A stretch of 64,000 nucleotides of DNA from Deltaproteobacteria bacterium RIFCSPLOWO2_12_FULL_60_19 (GTDB lineage: Bacteria; Desulfobacterota; Binatia; UBA9968), in NCBI GenBank assembly GCA_001798595.1, contig MGSS01000097.1, forward strand, positions 1 to 64,000, in the 5' to 3' direction. Under the pieces are notes generated by a model. The model was not told where the DNA came from, searched no databases, and worked only from the letters and a program-made list of their open reading frames with translations. The position numbers and the translations under genes were made by a program. Below are positions 50,245 to 58,471 of the stretch, piece by piece (within the stretch, counting starts at the first letter, position 1; each line of letters begins with the position of its first letter).

Positions 50245-50904
50245 ATGAAAAACACCAACCTGGCGGCGCTCAAGAAGGACTTCGTGACCGCCATGCGAAT
50301 TATCAGCCGCGAGGGGCTGAGCGACGCCTTCGCGCACTTAAGCGCGCGCGTCGATGGCGACAAGATGCTCTTTATGCCGCGCCAAAGCCCGGCGCTGGTC
50401 AAACCGAAAAATCTTTTCCTCGTCGATTTTACCAAACAGGTGCCGCAATCGTCCGTCCACCAGGCGTTTTACCAAGCGCGCCCGGACATCGGCGCGGTGA
50501 TCCATTTTCATTCGCCGCGCGTGATCCTGCTGACCGTGGTGGGTGAAACCGTCCGCCCGATGCACAACTACAGCGCGATTTTTTTCGAAGGCGTGCCGCT
50601 GTTCGAAGGGACGGGACAAGTGGAGACGCCGGAGCGCGCGGCGGAAATCGCCAGGCTTCTGGGACCTGCTAAGGCGGTTCTGCTGCGCGGGCACGGCGCG
50701 GTCGTGGCCGGACAGAGCATCCCCGAGGTCTGCCTGCTGGCGCTTTACCTCGAAGAATCGGCGCGCTTGCAGACGGAAGCGATGAAGCTCGGAGAGCCGC
50801 GCTTTCTCAGCCGCGAGGAGGCGGAGCGGGTCGCGCGCCGGACGTTCAAGCCGGCGTCCAATCAGCGCGCTTGGGAGCATTTTAGAGCGAAGGTGAGCAT
50901 GTGA
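50245..50904 (+). CDS. Class II aldolase/adducin family protein
   Basis: 219 residues from ATG 50245 (AAGGAG 8 bases upstream). Zinc ligands are visible: His87 and His89 in VIHFHSPR and His150 in LLRGHGAVVAG. Where family aldolases carry a catalytic Glu in SSExxxH, this protein has PQSSVHQAFY, with Gln68 at the equivalent place, so the acid-base residue may be missing. An epimerase- or decarboxylase-type reaction on a sugar phosphate or hydroxyacid is possible. It follows glcDFE. Confidence 0.8.
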   Translation: MKNTNLAALKKDFVTAMRIISREGLSDAFAHLSARVDGDKMLFMPRQSPALVKPKNLFLVDFTKQVPQSSVHQAFYQARPDIGAVIHFHSPRVILLTVVGETVRPMHNYSAIFFEGVPLFEGTGQVETPERAAEIARLLGPAKAVLLRGHGAVVAGQSIPEVCLLALYLEESARLQTEAMKLGEPRFLSREEAERVARRTFKPASNQRAWEHFRAKVSM

Positions 50905-51027
50905 GCCGTGTTCGTGGCACTCCGAAGCCGTTCTCCCAAGTTTCGTGCCTGTGTTCGTGTTTTTCCGGCACGAGCACGATTCACGAACACGAGCACGACT
51001 CCGGATGGGCCTTTTTTCAGCCGCCTG
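50905..51027 (+). repeat. Dispersed repeat, family B copy 2
   Basis: It begins immediately after the aldolase stop codon. CGTGTTCGTG and CACGAGCACG motifs are arranged as in 23928-24048, and it ends with GGATGGGCCTTTTTTCAGCC, the module shared with family A repeats. Orientation relative to the preceding gene is opposite to copy 1. Confidence 0.75.
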
Positions 51028-51104
51028 TTGACAGTTGATCCCCATTATAGGAGTATCCGGCTGTTTATGAGCCGGCCTACGTTACTTTGTCATGAGGAGA
51101 AGTT

Positions 51105-51302
51105 ATGGCTTCGATGAATCGCGACACGTTCATGACCACTAAAGAGGTTGCCCGCTATCTGCGAGTCGATCAGTACACGATCTACCGCCTGGTCACTCAG
51201 AAAAAGATCCCCGCCTTCAAGATCGGCAACCAGTGGCGCTTTAAACGGAGCATCCTCGACCGCTGGCTCAAGAGCAAGATGAACACCACCGCCACCCACT
51301 AA
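51105..51302 (+). CDS. Excisionase/MerR-type small DNA-binding protein
   Basis: 65 residues with one helix-turn-helix: MTTKEVARYLRVDQYTIYRL then VTQKKIPAFKIGNQWRFKRS. This is the HTH_17/excisionase pattern (DNA-binding, about 50 residues). GAGGAGAAG precedes ATG 51105. No integrase or phage gene is nearby, so it is more likely a regulator, possibly of the genes downstream. A small inverted repeat, CCGGCT...AGCCGG, lies about 30 bases upstream. Confidence 0.78.
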   Translation: MASMNRDTFMTTKEVARYLRVDQYTIYRLVTQKKIPAFKIGNQWRFKRSILDRWLKSKMNTTATH

Positions 51303-51777
51303 CCTCGGCTCTCGACGAACTATTGTTCCAACGAATTCCGCCGGACCGCCGGCGTACCGGTCCTCCCCCTCCGCCGTTTCTCATCTTCGACATGTTTCGC
51401 CAGGAGCGGATGTCGCCTTTCTTCGCGGCAACTCACAGCCGCAGCTAAAGGAATTCTTCGTTACCAGCGCATCGGCGAGGGCGGCTACGGCGAGAGCGAA
51501 TCGTGGATCCGCCGCCTCCTGGCGGAGGCGGCAGTGTGCGGGAATTGCACAACGACATCCCTCCGATAACCAAGGCTCCTCGCTGCTTTCGCGCTCCTTC
51601 TCAGGCATAAGAAGAAATATCTCTCTGGCCTCTCTTTTCCTGCCAAGCACTTCTTACGCAAGTCCTCGCATTGTCACAACATTCGGCAGCTTCTCTGCAA
51701 TCTAGAGCTTACCCTTATATCGCTGGCATAGCCCTTGCTCAAAACCTCTCGGCCGAGTGAGGATTTAGCCGCGGAAT
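51303..51777. other. Intergenic region before the cytochrome locus
   Basis: No gene is supported. It holds a perfect hairpin GCCGCCTCC-TGGC-GGAGGCGGC (51511-51532), a second inverted repeat TGTGC...GCACA (51535-51551) and a sigma-54 promoter match (51723-51739). A short frame on the minus strand (51381-51650) resembles no protein I know. Confidence 0.6.
51723..51739 (+). promoter_or_regulatory. Sigma-54-type promoter before the cytochrome locus
   Basis: CTGGCATAGCCCTTGCT fits YTGGCACGRNNNTTGCW apart from two bases, with exact spacing. The start (about 51750) leaves a GAGGA 20 bases before ATG 51778. A match alone is weak evidence; the small inverted repeat at 51535-51551 (about 205 bp upstream) is a possible activator site. 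Confidence 0.5.
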
Positions 51778-53127
51778 ATGCTCTTGCAAGCTACCTACAC
51801 CCAGGGTTTCTTCTCTTTACGTCTGCTGACTGCGTCTATCTTTGCGACGGTTTTCTTACTGACAACGGGACACAGGGCGGCGTGGAGTCAGTCGACAGAA
51901 AAGGGAGAGTCTCGCATAGATAATGGGAGGGCGCTTATCCGTGACCTTGGCTGCGTTGTTTGCCATGAGATCAAAGACCAGGAGACAGCTGTACGAAGCG
52001 AAGCGCCGAATCTCACCTACGAAGGCGAAATCGTCCCGCGCGACTGGCTGTATGATTTTATCAAGAAACCCCACGGAATCAGACCCGCCATCAAGGCACG
52101 CATGCCCAATTTGAGGCTCGCCGACAGGGAGGCCCTCGCGATCACGGAATTCCTCGCGGGCTTGCGGGATGGGGAGACGGTTCCCAAAGAGTTTCGCTAC
52201 CCGAGAAAGGTCTCGGCGGAGGAGACGGAAGCGGCAAAGAAGCTCGTCTCTCCGGATTATTTGAACTGCTTTAATTGCCATATGCTGGGCGACAAGAAAC
52301 CAACCGGACAGCCGGAGGAATGGGCGCCGGACCTGGCGCAGATAAAGGGCCGGATCAACCCGGACTTTCTCTTGAAGTGGCTGCGCGACCCGAGCAAATA
52401 TCGGCCGGGAACAAAGATGCCGGCGTTCTTCCCGGACAAGGATTCGGGGCCGGATGATATTCTGGGCGGCGACGAGATGAGGCAGATGGCCGCGATCCGG
52501 GACTATCTCATGAGCATTGGGAAGGCTGAAAGTTTCCCTGAGTATGCCCAGGCCAAAGCTAGATTTGCAGACGTGACGCCATCTGAGGGAAGGTCATTGA
52601 TGGTGAGGCTTAACTGCGTTGGCTGCCATGAGGTCGGAGTTCTCCCGCAAGGCAAAAAGGTCGGGCCCAATCTCACCTATGAGGGAAGCCGGGTCCGAAA
52701 AGATTGGCTGATCGGTTTTCTGCGCGCGCCTCATACGATCAAGCCCGAATTTGCCTTGATGGGGAGTCCGACGCGGATGCCGACTTTTCCTCTGACAGTG
52801 GCGGAAACCCTTGCCGTTGCCGAGTATATCTCCCAGGCGCTGGTGGATAAGAACGTCCAGCAGGATGGTGGGATCGATCCCTCTCTTGCCAAAGGAGGAC
52901 GAAGGCTTTTTAAGGAAAAAACCTGCGACAACTGCCATCGAATCGGCTCCAGTCCGGGAGGCATCGGCCCCGATTTGACCGCGGCCGGAGAGAGGTTGCG
53001 CCCGGGATGGGTCATTAAATTCATTCAGAAACCCGAGCACTACCTTGAGACACGCATGCCCAATCTGAAAGTTTCGCCGGAGGAGGCCAGGGCGTTGGCA
53101 GCCTACGTTTTTGGCCCCAAAAATTAG
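51778..53127 (+). CDS. Tetrahaem c-type cytochrome made of four class I domains
   Basis: 449 residues. There is an N-terminal export segment (LTASIFATVFLLTTGHRAAW). Four haem motifs occur, CVVCH, CFNCH, CVGCH and CDNCH, each followed at domain distance by a Met in a typical axial context (RMPNL, KMPAF, RMPTF, RMPNL). So this is a string of four mono-haem His/Met cytochromes, expected to have high redox potential and suited to electron transfer in the periplasm. The first gene of the plus-strand cytochrome operon; the next starts four bases later. Confidence 0.92.
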   Translation: MLLQATYTQGFFSLRLLTASIFATVFLLTTGHRAAWSQSTEKGESRIDNGRALIRDLGCVVCHEIKDQETAVRSEAPNLTYEGEIVPRDWLYDFIKKPHGIRPAIKARMPNLRLADREALAITEFLAGLRDGETVPKEFRYPRKVSAEETEAAKKLVSPDYLNCFNCHMLGDKKPTGQPEEWAPDLAQIKGRINPDFLLKWLRDPSKYRPGTKMPAFFPDKDSGPDDILGGDEMRQMAAIRDYLMSIGKAESFPEYAQAKARFADVTPSEGRSLMVRLNCVGCHEVGVLPQGKKVGPNLTYEGSRVRKDWLIGFLRAPHTIKPEFALMGSPTRMPTFPLTVAETLAVAEYISQALVDKNVQQDGGIDPSLAKGGRRLFKEKTCDNCHRIGSSPGGIGPDLTAAGERLRPGWVIKFIQKPEHYLETRMPNLKVSPEEARALAAYVFGPKN

Positions 53128-53131
53128 CAGC

Positions 53132-54517
53132 ATGAGAATGGACGTCAGAAGCCGGCTTCCGCTTTTCGCGGTTCTTGTCGTTTGGCTCTTGTTGCCCGCC
53201 AGGACGGCCGATGCCGCTGCGGCCGAGAAAAAGTCCTGCCTCGGCTGCCACAGCAATCTCGCACAGCAGCGTTATGTCCATGGCCCGGTTGCGGCCGGGG
53301 AATGCGTCCGCTGCCATGAACCGGTCGACAAAGAGACGATGTACGATGCCAGTAAACATCGCTTCAAGCTGGCGCGGGAAGAGCGGGACATCTGCTACAC
53401 CTGTCACGAAAGGCGCCTCGATGTTCAGAAAGTCGTTCACGGCCCGGTGCGCTTCGGGCTCTGCACGGCTTGCCACGATCCACACCAGTCGCCGAATCGT
53501 TATCGTTTGAAGGCTAGTCCGCCGAGCAAGCTCTGTTTTCAATGCCACATCAACGACAAGACCACCGATAAGGAAGTGCACGGCCCGGTGGCCGTGGGGG
53601 ACTGCGTCGCCTGCCATGATCCCCACAGCTCGCCTTATCAGTATCGCTTGATCGCCCAGGGGCAGAATCTTTGTTTCACCTGCCATACGGAAAAAAAAGA
53701 AGAGTTTCTCTCCAAGAGATTCGGTCATCCGCCGGCGGTGATCAACTGCTCGAACTGCCATGATCCGCATACCTCCCCCAATCCGCTGCGCCTAAACAAC
53801 TCGGTTCCGGCCTTGTGTTTTGGCTGCCATCCGGAAAAAAAGGACCATATCCGCAATGTCAAAACCGAGCACGACGCCTACAAAATCGATAAAAAGTGCT
53901 TGAACTGCCACGATCCCCACTACACGAACTTCCCCAAGCAATTGAAGGCAGCCCCGGCGGAGCTTTGTCTTTCCTGCCACAACAAGGAGTTGGATACTCC
54001 GACGGGAAAGATCGCCAACATGAAGAAATTGCTCGAGCAAAACCGCGACTGGCACGGGCCGATCCGGCAAAAAGATTGCCCGGCGTGTCATAACCCGCAC
54101 GGCTCGGATAACATGCGCATCCTGAAGCGCTCCTATCCTCGGGACTTTTACGCGCCGTTCGCCGTGGAAAAATATGCGCTCTGCTTCGGCTGTCACGAGA
54201 AGACCCTGGCCCTCGATCGTTTCACCACCACGCTCACCAATTTTCGCAACGGAGATGAGAATCTGCACTTCCGTCACGTCAATCAGACGGTTAAAGGGAG
54301 GACCTGCCGAGCCTGCCACGAGGTCCACGCCAGCAACAACCCGAGACATATCCGCGATTCCGTCCCCTACGGCGAGTGGAACCTTCCAACGAACTACGTA
54401 AAATTTAGGAATGGAGGGAAATGCGCTTCCGGCTGTCATGTTCCCCGTGGCTACAGCCGGGCGAGAAAGGTTCAAAACCCGATCGACTATGAAAAATTCA
54501 ATCCCGATCAATCGTAA
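53132..54517 (+). CDS. Multihaem c-type cytochrome, 15 haem motifs
   Basis: 461 residues from ATG 53132. The signal peptide is FAVLVVWLLLPARTADAAAA. There are 14 CXXCH motifs and one CX3CH (CASGCH near the C-terminus). Motifs occur in pairs spaced as in doubled-CXXCH proteins (e.g. HGPVAAGECVRCHEP, then CVACHDPHSSP), giving bis-His haem wires. Several repeats of HGPVxxGxCxxCHDPH are seen. Such proteins transfer electrons across the periplasm or outer membrane. No membrane porin is encoded next to it in the window. Confidence 0.93.
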   Translation: MRMDVRSRLPLFAVLVVWLLLPARTADAAAAEKKSCLGCHSNLAQQRYVHGPVAAGECVRCHEPVDKETMYDASKHRFKLAREERDICYTCHERRLDVQKVVHGPVRFGLCTACHDPHQSPNRYRLKASPPSKLCFQCHINDKTTDKEVHGPVAVGDCVACHDPHSSPYQYRLIAQGQNLCFTCHTEKKEEFLSKRFGHPPAVINCSNCHDPHTSPNPLRLNNSVPALCFGCHPEKKDHIRNVKTEHDAYKIDKKCLNCHDPHYTNFPKQLKAAPAELCLSCHNKELDTPTGKIANMKKLLEQNRDWHGPIRQKDCPACHNPHGSDNMRILKRSYPRDFYAPFAVEKYALCFGCHEKTLALDRFTTTLTNFRNGDENLHFRHVNQTVKGRTCRACHEVHASNNPRHIRDSVPYGEWNLPTNYVKFRNGGKCASGCHVPRGYSRARKVQNPIDYEKFNPDQS

Positions 54518-54518
54518 G

Positions 54519-55700
54519 ATGAAAACGGTTCTCGCCCTGTGGCTGGGAGCCCTATGTCTTGCCTTGCCCGCCTTCGCTCTCGATGGGCTACAGGTCGGCA
54601 TGAAGGCGCCCCTGATCAAGCTCAAGGATCTCCAGGGCAAGGAAGTGGCGCTGGCGGACCAGCGGGATGCCAACGCTGTGGTCGTCGTGTTCTGGGCGAC
54701 CTGGAGCGACAACTCGCCTGCGATGCTCGAGCGCCTGGAGCGCCTCTACCGCACGCAGAAGAGAGAGAAGTTGCGGGTGCTCGCGGTCAACGTGGAAAAG
54801 CAGCAGCCCGACGCCCAGGATCTTGCCGAGATCAAAAAGACGGCCGCGCGTTTGGGACTGAGCTTTCCCGTGCTCATGGACGAGGGGCTCAAGACCTTTC
54901 GCGAATATGGCGTAGTGGCGGTTCCCTCGACCGTGGTGATCGACAAGGAGGGGACGATTCGCGGTGAGATGGCCTCGTTTCCGCTCGCCCAAAGAGAGGA
55001 TCTGTTTGAGTTGATCGAGGCGTTGGCGGAGAAGCGGGAGATAGCGAAACGCGAGGCGCAAACCGGCTATCAGCCCGCTCCGAGGGCCGTGCGGTATTAC
55101 AACCTGGCCCGCGCCATGATCGGCCGGGGAATGTCGGATGCGGTGGATGACGAGCTCAAAAAATCGATTTCCGCTGACTCGAAATTTGTTCTCCCGCTGC
55201 TCCTCCTTGCCAGACTCTATCGCGAGAGGGCGGAGACCGAAGAGGCCATCGAGTATCGGGGCACGGCGGTCGTAACCGCGAGTTTCAAGGCCGAAAAGGA
55301 AAAGTACTTGAAAGAGGCCGCTAAGCTCATAGAAAGCGCATCCAAGCTGGCGCCTCAAAGCGCTCCCGTTCTGGTGGAAGATGCCCTGGTGCTTATGGCC
55401 ATGGGCAAGAGAGATCCAGCAAGGGAGAAACTCACGCAGGCGATCAAGAGCGACGGCTCCTACACTCCGGCGCAATTTCTTTTGGCTTCGCTGCTCGTGC
55501 GCGAGGGAAGGATCAAGGAGGGCGAGACCGAGTTTCAAAAGGCGGTCCGGTTGAATCCTTTAGACTATCAGGGGCATTTCTCGATGGCCAATGCCTACGA
55601 AGAGAAAAACCTGCCAAAGAACGCGGTCGCCTTTTACAAGAAGGTTTATGAGCTGCTGTATCTAGAAAGGGAGCTTTTCCCGCTTTCCTATGGGCGTTGA
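54519..55700 (+). CDS. TlpA-like thioredoxin-fold protein with TPR repeats, cysteine-less
   Basis: 393 residues from ATG 54519 (directly after the cytochrome stop); ATG 54489 inside the preceding gene is an alternative. The signal segment LWLGALCLALPAFAL is followed by a TlpA/AhpC-type fold (VVVVFWATWSDNSPAML, VAVPSTVVIDKEGTIRGEM). The place of the CXXC is Ser63-Asp-Asn-Ser66, so it cannot perform disulfide chemistry. The second half is a TPR array (AVRYYNLARAMIGRG, YTPAQFLLASLLVREGRI, YQGHFSMANAYEEK). A scaffold or chaperone for cytochrome assembly is possible. Confidence 0.85.
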   Translation: MKTVLALWLGALCLALPAFALDGLQVGMKAPLIKLKDLQGKEVALADQRDANAVVVVFWATWSDNSPAMLERLERLYRTQKREKLRVLAVNVEKQQPDAQDLAEIKKTAARLGLSFPVLMDEGLKTFREYGVVAVPSTVVIDKEGTIRGEMASFPLAQREDLFELIEALAEKREIAKREAQTGYQPAPRAVRYYNLARAMIGRGMSDAVDDELKKSISADSKFVLPLLLLARLYRERAETEEAIEYRGTAVVTASFKAEKEKYLKEAAKLIESASKLAPQSAPVLVEDALVLMAMGKRDPAREKLTQAIKSDGSYTPAQFLLASLLVREGRIKEGETEFQKAVRLNPLDYQGHFSMANAYEEKNLPKNAVAFYKKVYELLYLERELFPLSYGR

Positions 55701-56361
55701 GAAAAAAATCGGGCGGTGGCTTGCGCTGCCGGTGATCGTTTCGCTGGCGTTAGCCGGCGTGTTCCGTCCTTTGTCCGCCGGCCAGGCGGCGAACGCGGAT
55801 CACTGGGCCAAAATCGCCGCCGACACCAACGCCGATACCAACCTGCGAATGGAGGCGGCGAGGAAACTGGGAGAGGCGAAGGATCCAAAGTATCTGGAGG
55901 TTCTGACCGACGGTTTGAAGGACAGCAACAAGGCTATCCGCTGGACCGCCGCGGAGGCGTTGTGGGACTTAGGGGACAAGCGGGCTCTGCCGGCGCTCAT
56001 TGAGTATCTGGAGAAGAGCGAGGCTTATGAGTGGGGCAAGGTGATCACCATGAACGCTCTGGCCTCTTTCAAAGATCCTCAGGCGATCGACCCTTTAATC
56101 AAAGTGCTGCAGAGTCCCAACCCTTTTTTGCGCCGCTCGGCGGCGGTGGCGCTGTTCACCATAGGAAACGACAGGGCGATACCGGCGCTGATCGAACTAC
56201 TGAAAGATGACGAAGGATTCATTCAACGCATCGCGCGGAATTTCCTGATCGATATGACGAGAGACAGGATGACGGGCGAACCGCCTTTGGAATATGACGC
56301 ATGGATCAAGTGGCACCAAAGTAATTCCTATCGCCTGAAGATTGAGGGAGCAAAACAATAA
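55690..56361 (+). CDS. HEAT-repeat protein, exported
   Basis: 223 residues with a signal peptide (LALPVIVSLALAGVF). At least four HEAT-type helical repeats are visible, such as NLRMEAARKLGEAKDPKYLE, AIRWTAAEALWDLGDKRALP and FLRRSAAVALFTIGNDRAIP. HEAT repeats bind other proteins. The start overlaps the end of the previous gene by 11 bases, and the stop overlaps the next start by one base, so translation is tightly coupled. Confidence 0.85.
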   Translation: MGVEKKIGRWLALPVIVSLALAGVFRPLSAGQAANADHWAKIAADTNADTNLRMEAARKLGEAKDPKYLEVLTDGLKDSNKAIRWTAAEALWDLGDKRALPALIEYLEKSEAYEWGKVITMNALASFKDPQAIDPLIKVLQSPNPFLRRSAAVALFTIGNDRAIPALIELLKDDEGFIQRIARNFLIDMTRDRMTGEPPLEYDAWIKWHQSNSYRLKIEGAKQ

Positions 56362-56894
56362 TGAAGGCGACCGCCTTACCGTTGATGGGCGCGCTTATGA
56401 TTTTTTCCGCCGTCGCGCAGGCGGCCTCGAGTGGCTACGATTGGCGCGGGATCCGGGTCCACCAATCTACGGTCAATGACGTTAAGAAAGCTCTCGGAGA
56501 ACCGACCCGGGAGTATCGGGAACAACTTCTTTACGAGGACCAAGTGTTTGACCCTGCCGGCCCCGACGCCGGGCAGATAAGGCTCAGTACCGTGGTCCTC
56601 AATGTCGGGGCGAAAGGGATGATCGAGTCGGTTTTTCTGTCACCCGAGTGGGGAACTACGGATCGGGAGCTTCGGCCTTTTTTCGGCAATGGCAGAAAGA
56701 TGACCTATAGACAATTTCTCTCGACAATGGGCGAGGTCAAGGTCGGCGCCGGGACCCGACCCGACGAAAAACTCCACTACATCGGTCTTGAGTCGTACTG
56801 CGAGCTCTTTCCCCAATCCCGGGTGCTGTTTCTGTACCAACAAGAAGACGTCGTTTCGGGAAACTATCTCGTGCAGTTCGTTCTCTTTTACTAA
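56361..56894 (+). CDS. Exported protein of unknown function
   Basis: 177 residues with a signal peptide ending near AVAQAAS. One stretch (GIRVHQSTVNDVKKALGEPT) resembles the SmpA/OmlA-type beta-alpha motif seen in outer-membrane assembly proteins, but the match is weak. No haem motif or CXXC. The only clue to function is its place in the cytochrome operon. Confidence 0.55.
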   Translation: MKATALPLMGALMIFSAVAQAASSGYDWRGIRVHQSTVNDVKKALGEPTREYREQLLYEDQVFDPAGPDAGQIRLSTVVLNVGAKGMIESVFLSPEWGTTDRELRPFFGNGRKMTYRQFLSTMGEVKVGAGTRPDEKLHYIGLESYCELFPQSRVLFLYQQEDVVSGNYLVQFVLFY

Positions 56895-56905
56895 GGAGTT
56901 GGCGT

Positions 56906-57895
56906 ATGGCGCGGCGTTTGGCGGTTTGTTTTCTGTTTGTCGAGTTTTTGTTGTTACCCGAGCTTCCCTTCGCCTTTCGCGCGGTCTCCGTAGGGGACAT
57001 GGCGCCTGCGACGGCTGTAAAAGATCTCGGCGGGAGGGAGGTCAAGCTGGCATGGAGCCGCCGCCCCGTAGTGCTGGTTTTTTGGCGCTCGAATCAAGCT
57101 TTTAGCCTCGAAGCGCTAAAGGATCTGGAACAGATTAAGAAAGAATTCTCTCAGAAGGGCCTCGAGGTCCTGGCCGTCGCGGAAGGAAGGGAGTCTAACT
57201 CGACCGTGCAAGCGGCGATTAAGAGTCTGAACCTTTCTTATCCCATTTATTTGGATGCGGAACGCAAGGCGGAGCTGGGGTTCGGCGTTATCGTCTTTCC
57301 GAGCACGGGAATCGTGGGCGCGGATGGACGACTCAAATTCTATCTGCCGAGCCGCAATAGCAATTACCGCGAAATTCTTCAGGCGAGACTCAAGGTCGAA
57401 TTCGGCCTGATGAAAGAGAGCGAGTTCGACCAGCAGATGAAGCGGATCGGGGAAGAATTGGGCAGCGAGAGGGCCAGGGCTGAGGACCACCTCAAGACCG
57501 GCCTGCGCTTATCCCGTCAAGGCAAGCCGAGGGAGGCCGTTCAGGAGCTGAAGCAAGCGCTCTCTTTCGACCAACAATTGCTCGACGCCCATTTGGGCTT
57601 GGGCTACGCCTACCTCAATTTAGGAGAGCCATCTAGCGCGCAGAAGGAGTTTGAGCTGGTTTTGAAGCAACATCCGGCATCGCCAAGCGCTAGATTGGGG
57701 ATGGGCATATGCGCTGTGCGTCTCGGCGAGTTGGACAGGGGAATAGAGATGCTAAAGGACGCGGTGCAAATCAACCCCGATCCCGTCCAGGGCTATTTCG
57801 AGCTGGGGAGCGCATACGAAAAGAAGGGAGATCTTAAAGAGGCCATGCACGCCTATAAGTGGGCCGTCAGAAAGCTCCTCCAGGGGAGGCGCTAA
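56906..57895 (+). CDS. Second thioredoxin-fold/TPR protein without active-site cysteines
   Basis: 329 residues, preceded by AAGGAG. A signal segment is followed by a TlpA-like domain (RRPVVLVFWRSNQAFSLEAL, VFPSTGIVGADGRL). At the CXXC position the sequence is Gln64-Ala-Phe-Ser67, so it is not a redox enzyme. TPR units follow from about residue 190 (AEDHLKTGLRLSRQGKPREA, AHLGLGYAYLNLGEPSSA, GYFELGSAYEKKGDLKEA). It is a paralogue of the protein at 54519-55700; the two flank the HEAT protein. Confidence 0.83.
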   Translation: MARRLAVCFLFVEFLLLPELPFAFRAVSVGDMAPATAVKDLGGREVKLAWSRRPVVLVFWRSNQAFSLEALKDLEQIKKEFSQKGLEVLAVAEGRESNSTVQAAIKSLNLSYPIYLDAERKAELGFGVIVFPSTGIVGADGRLKFYLPSRNSNYREILQARLKVEFGLMKESEFDQQMKRIGEELGSERARAEDHLKTGLRLSRQGKPREAVQELKQALSFDQQLLDAHLGLGYAYLNLGEPSSAQKEFELVLKQHPASPSARLGMGICAVRLGELDRGIEMLKDAVQINPDPVQGYFELGSAYEKKGDLKEAMHAYKWAVRKLLQGRR

Positions 57896-57920
57896 AACAA
57901 ACAGAGAAAGGAGTCGAGCC

Positions 57921-58463
57921 ATGGCACAGGAAGGAATAAATATCGTACTGGGGGGAATTTTACTTTTCCTCTTCGCATCCTCGTCCGTGAGCGTTTCGGT
58001 GGCGGCTGAAGCTAGGGACCCCACGAAAGAGACCGTGCTCATAGGGGTCAACGAGGCCGGCGGCATGATGATCAAACTTGAGATCGAGCCGGCGCAGAGT
58101 ATGTTCATGCAAATGCACGGGACCTGGACGGAGATGAAGCCTGCAAAGGGCGAGATTCATCACTTCGAAGTTAAGCCTGAGGACCCTGGTTCGAAGACAC
58201 GGCTCCCCTATGCGTCGGTGAAGTTTCGCGCGGTCAACACGACCACCGGAAAAGCCGTGGAGAAAGAGCTCCATCCCATGTGGGGCGGCAGCGGTCTTCA
58301 TTACGCGGCCAATGGTGCTCTGCCCGGGGACGGTGTCTATGTGGCTGAGGTCACGGTGGAGCCACCGACTTTTGCCCGCGGGCCCAAAAACAAAGAGATG
58401 TGGAGGAAGCCCGTGCGGACTGAATTCCGGTTTAATATGAAAAACGGTCAGGTCATTCCATAG
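57921..58463 (+). CDS. P19/Tp34-like periplasmic iron (metal) binding protein
   Basis: 180 residues with an N-terminal export segment (GILLFLFASSSVSVSVAA). The region HPMWGGSGLHYAANGALPGD, with Met120, His118 and His127, resembles the metal-site block of P19/Tp34 (Fe2+ transport protein family, PMxxxGPHYG), and the immunoglobulin-like ending YVAEVTVEPPTFARG fits it too. Family members bind Fe or Cu in the periplasm. In a cytochrome operon it could supply iron or deliver metal. The call rests on pattern only. Confidence 0.55.
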   Translation: MAQEGINIVLGGILLFLFASSSVSVSVAAEARDPTKETVLIGVNEAGGMMIKLEIEPAQSMFMQMHGTWTEMKPAKGEIHHFEVKPEDPGSKTRLPYASVKFRAVNTTTGKAVEKELHPMWGGSGLHYAANGALPGDGVYVAEVTVEPPTFARGPKNKEMWRKPVRTEFRFNMKNGQVIP

Positions 58464-58471
58464 GCAAGATT

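Noticed and set aside
51105..51302. Prophage excisionase
   Set aside because: No integrase, attachment repeat or other phage gene is nearby; a small regulator is more plausible.
51381..51650. Short minus-strand frame (89 codons) in the gap before the cytochrome locus
   Set aside because: No ribosome-binding site, low-complexity composition and it spans a hairpin; I could not link it to a family.
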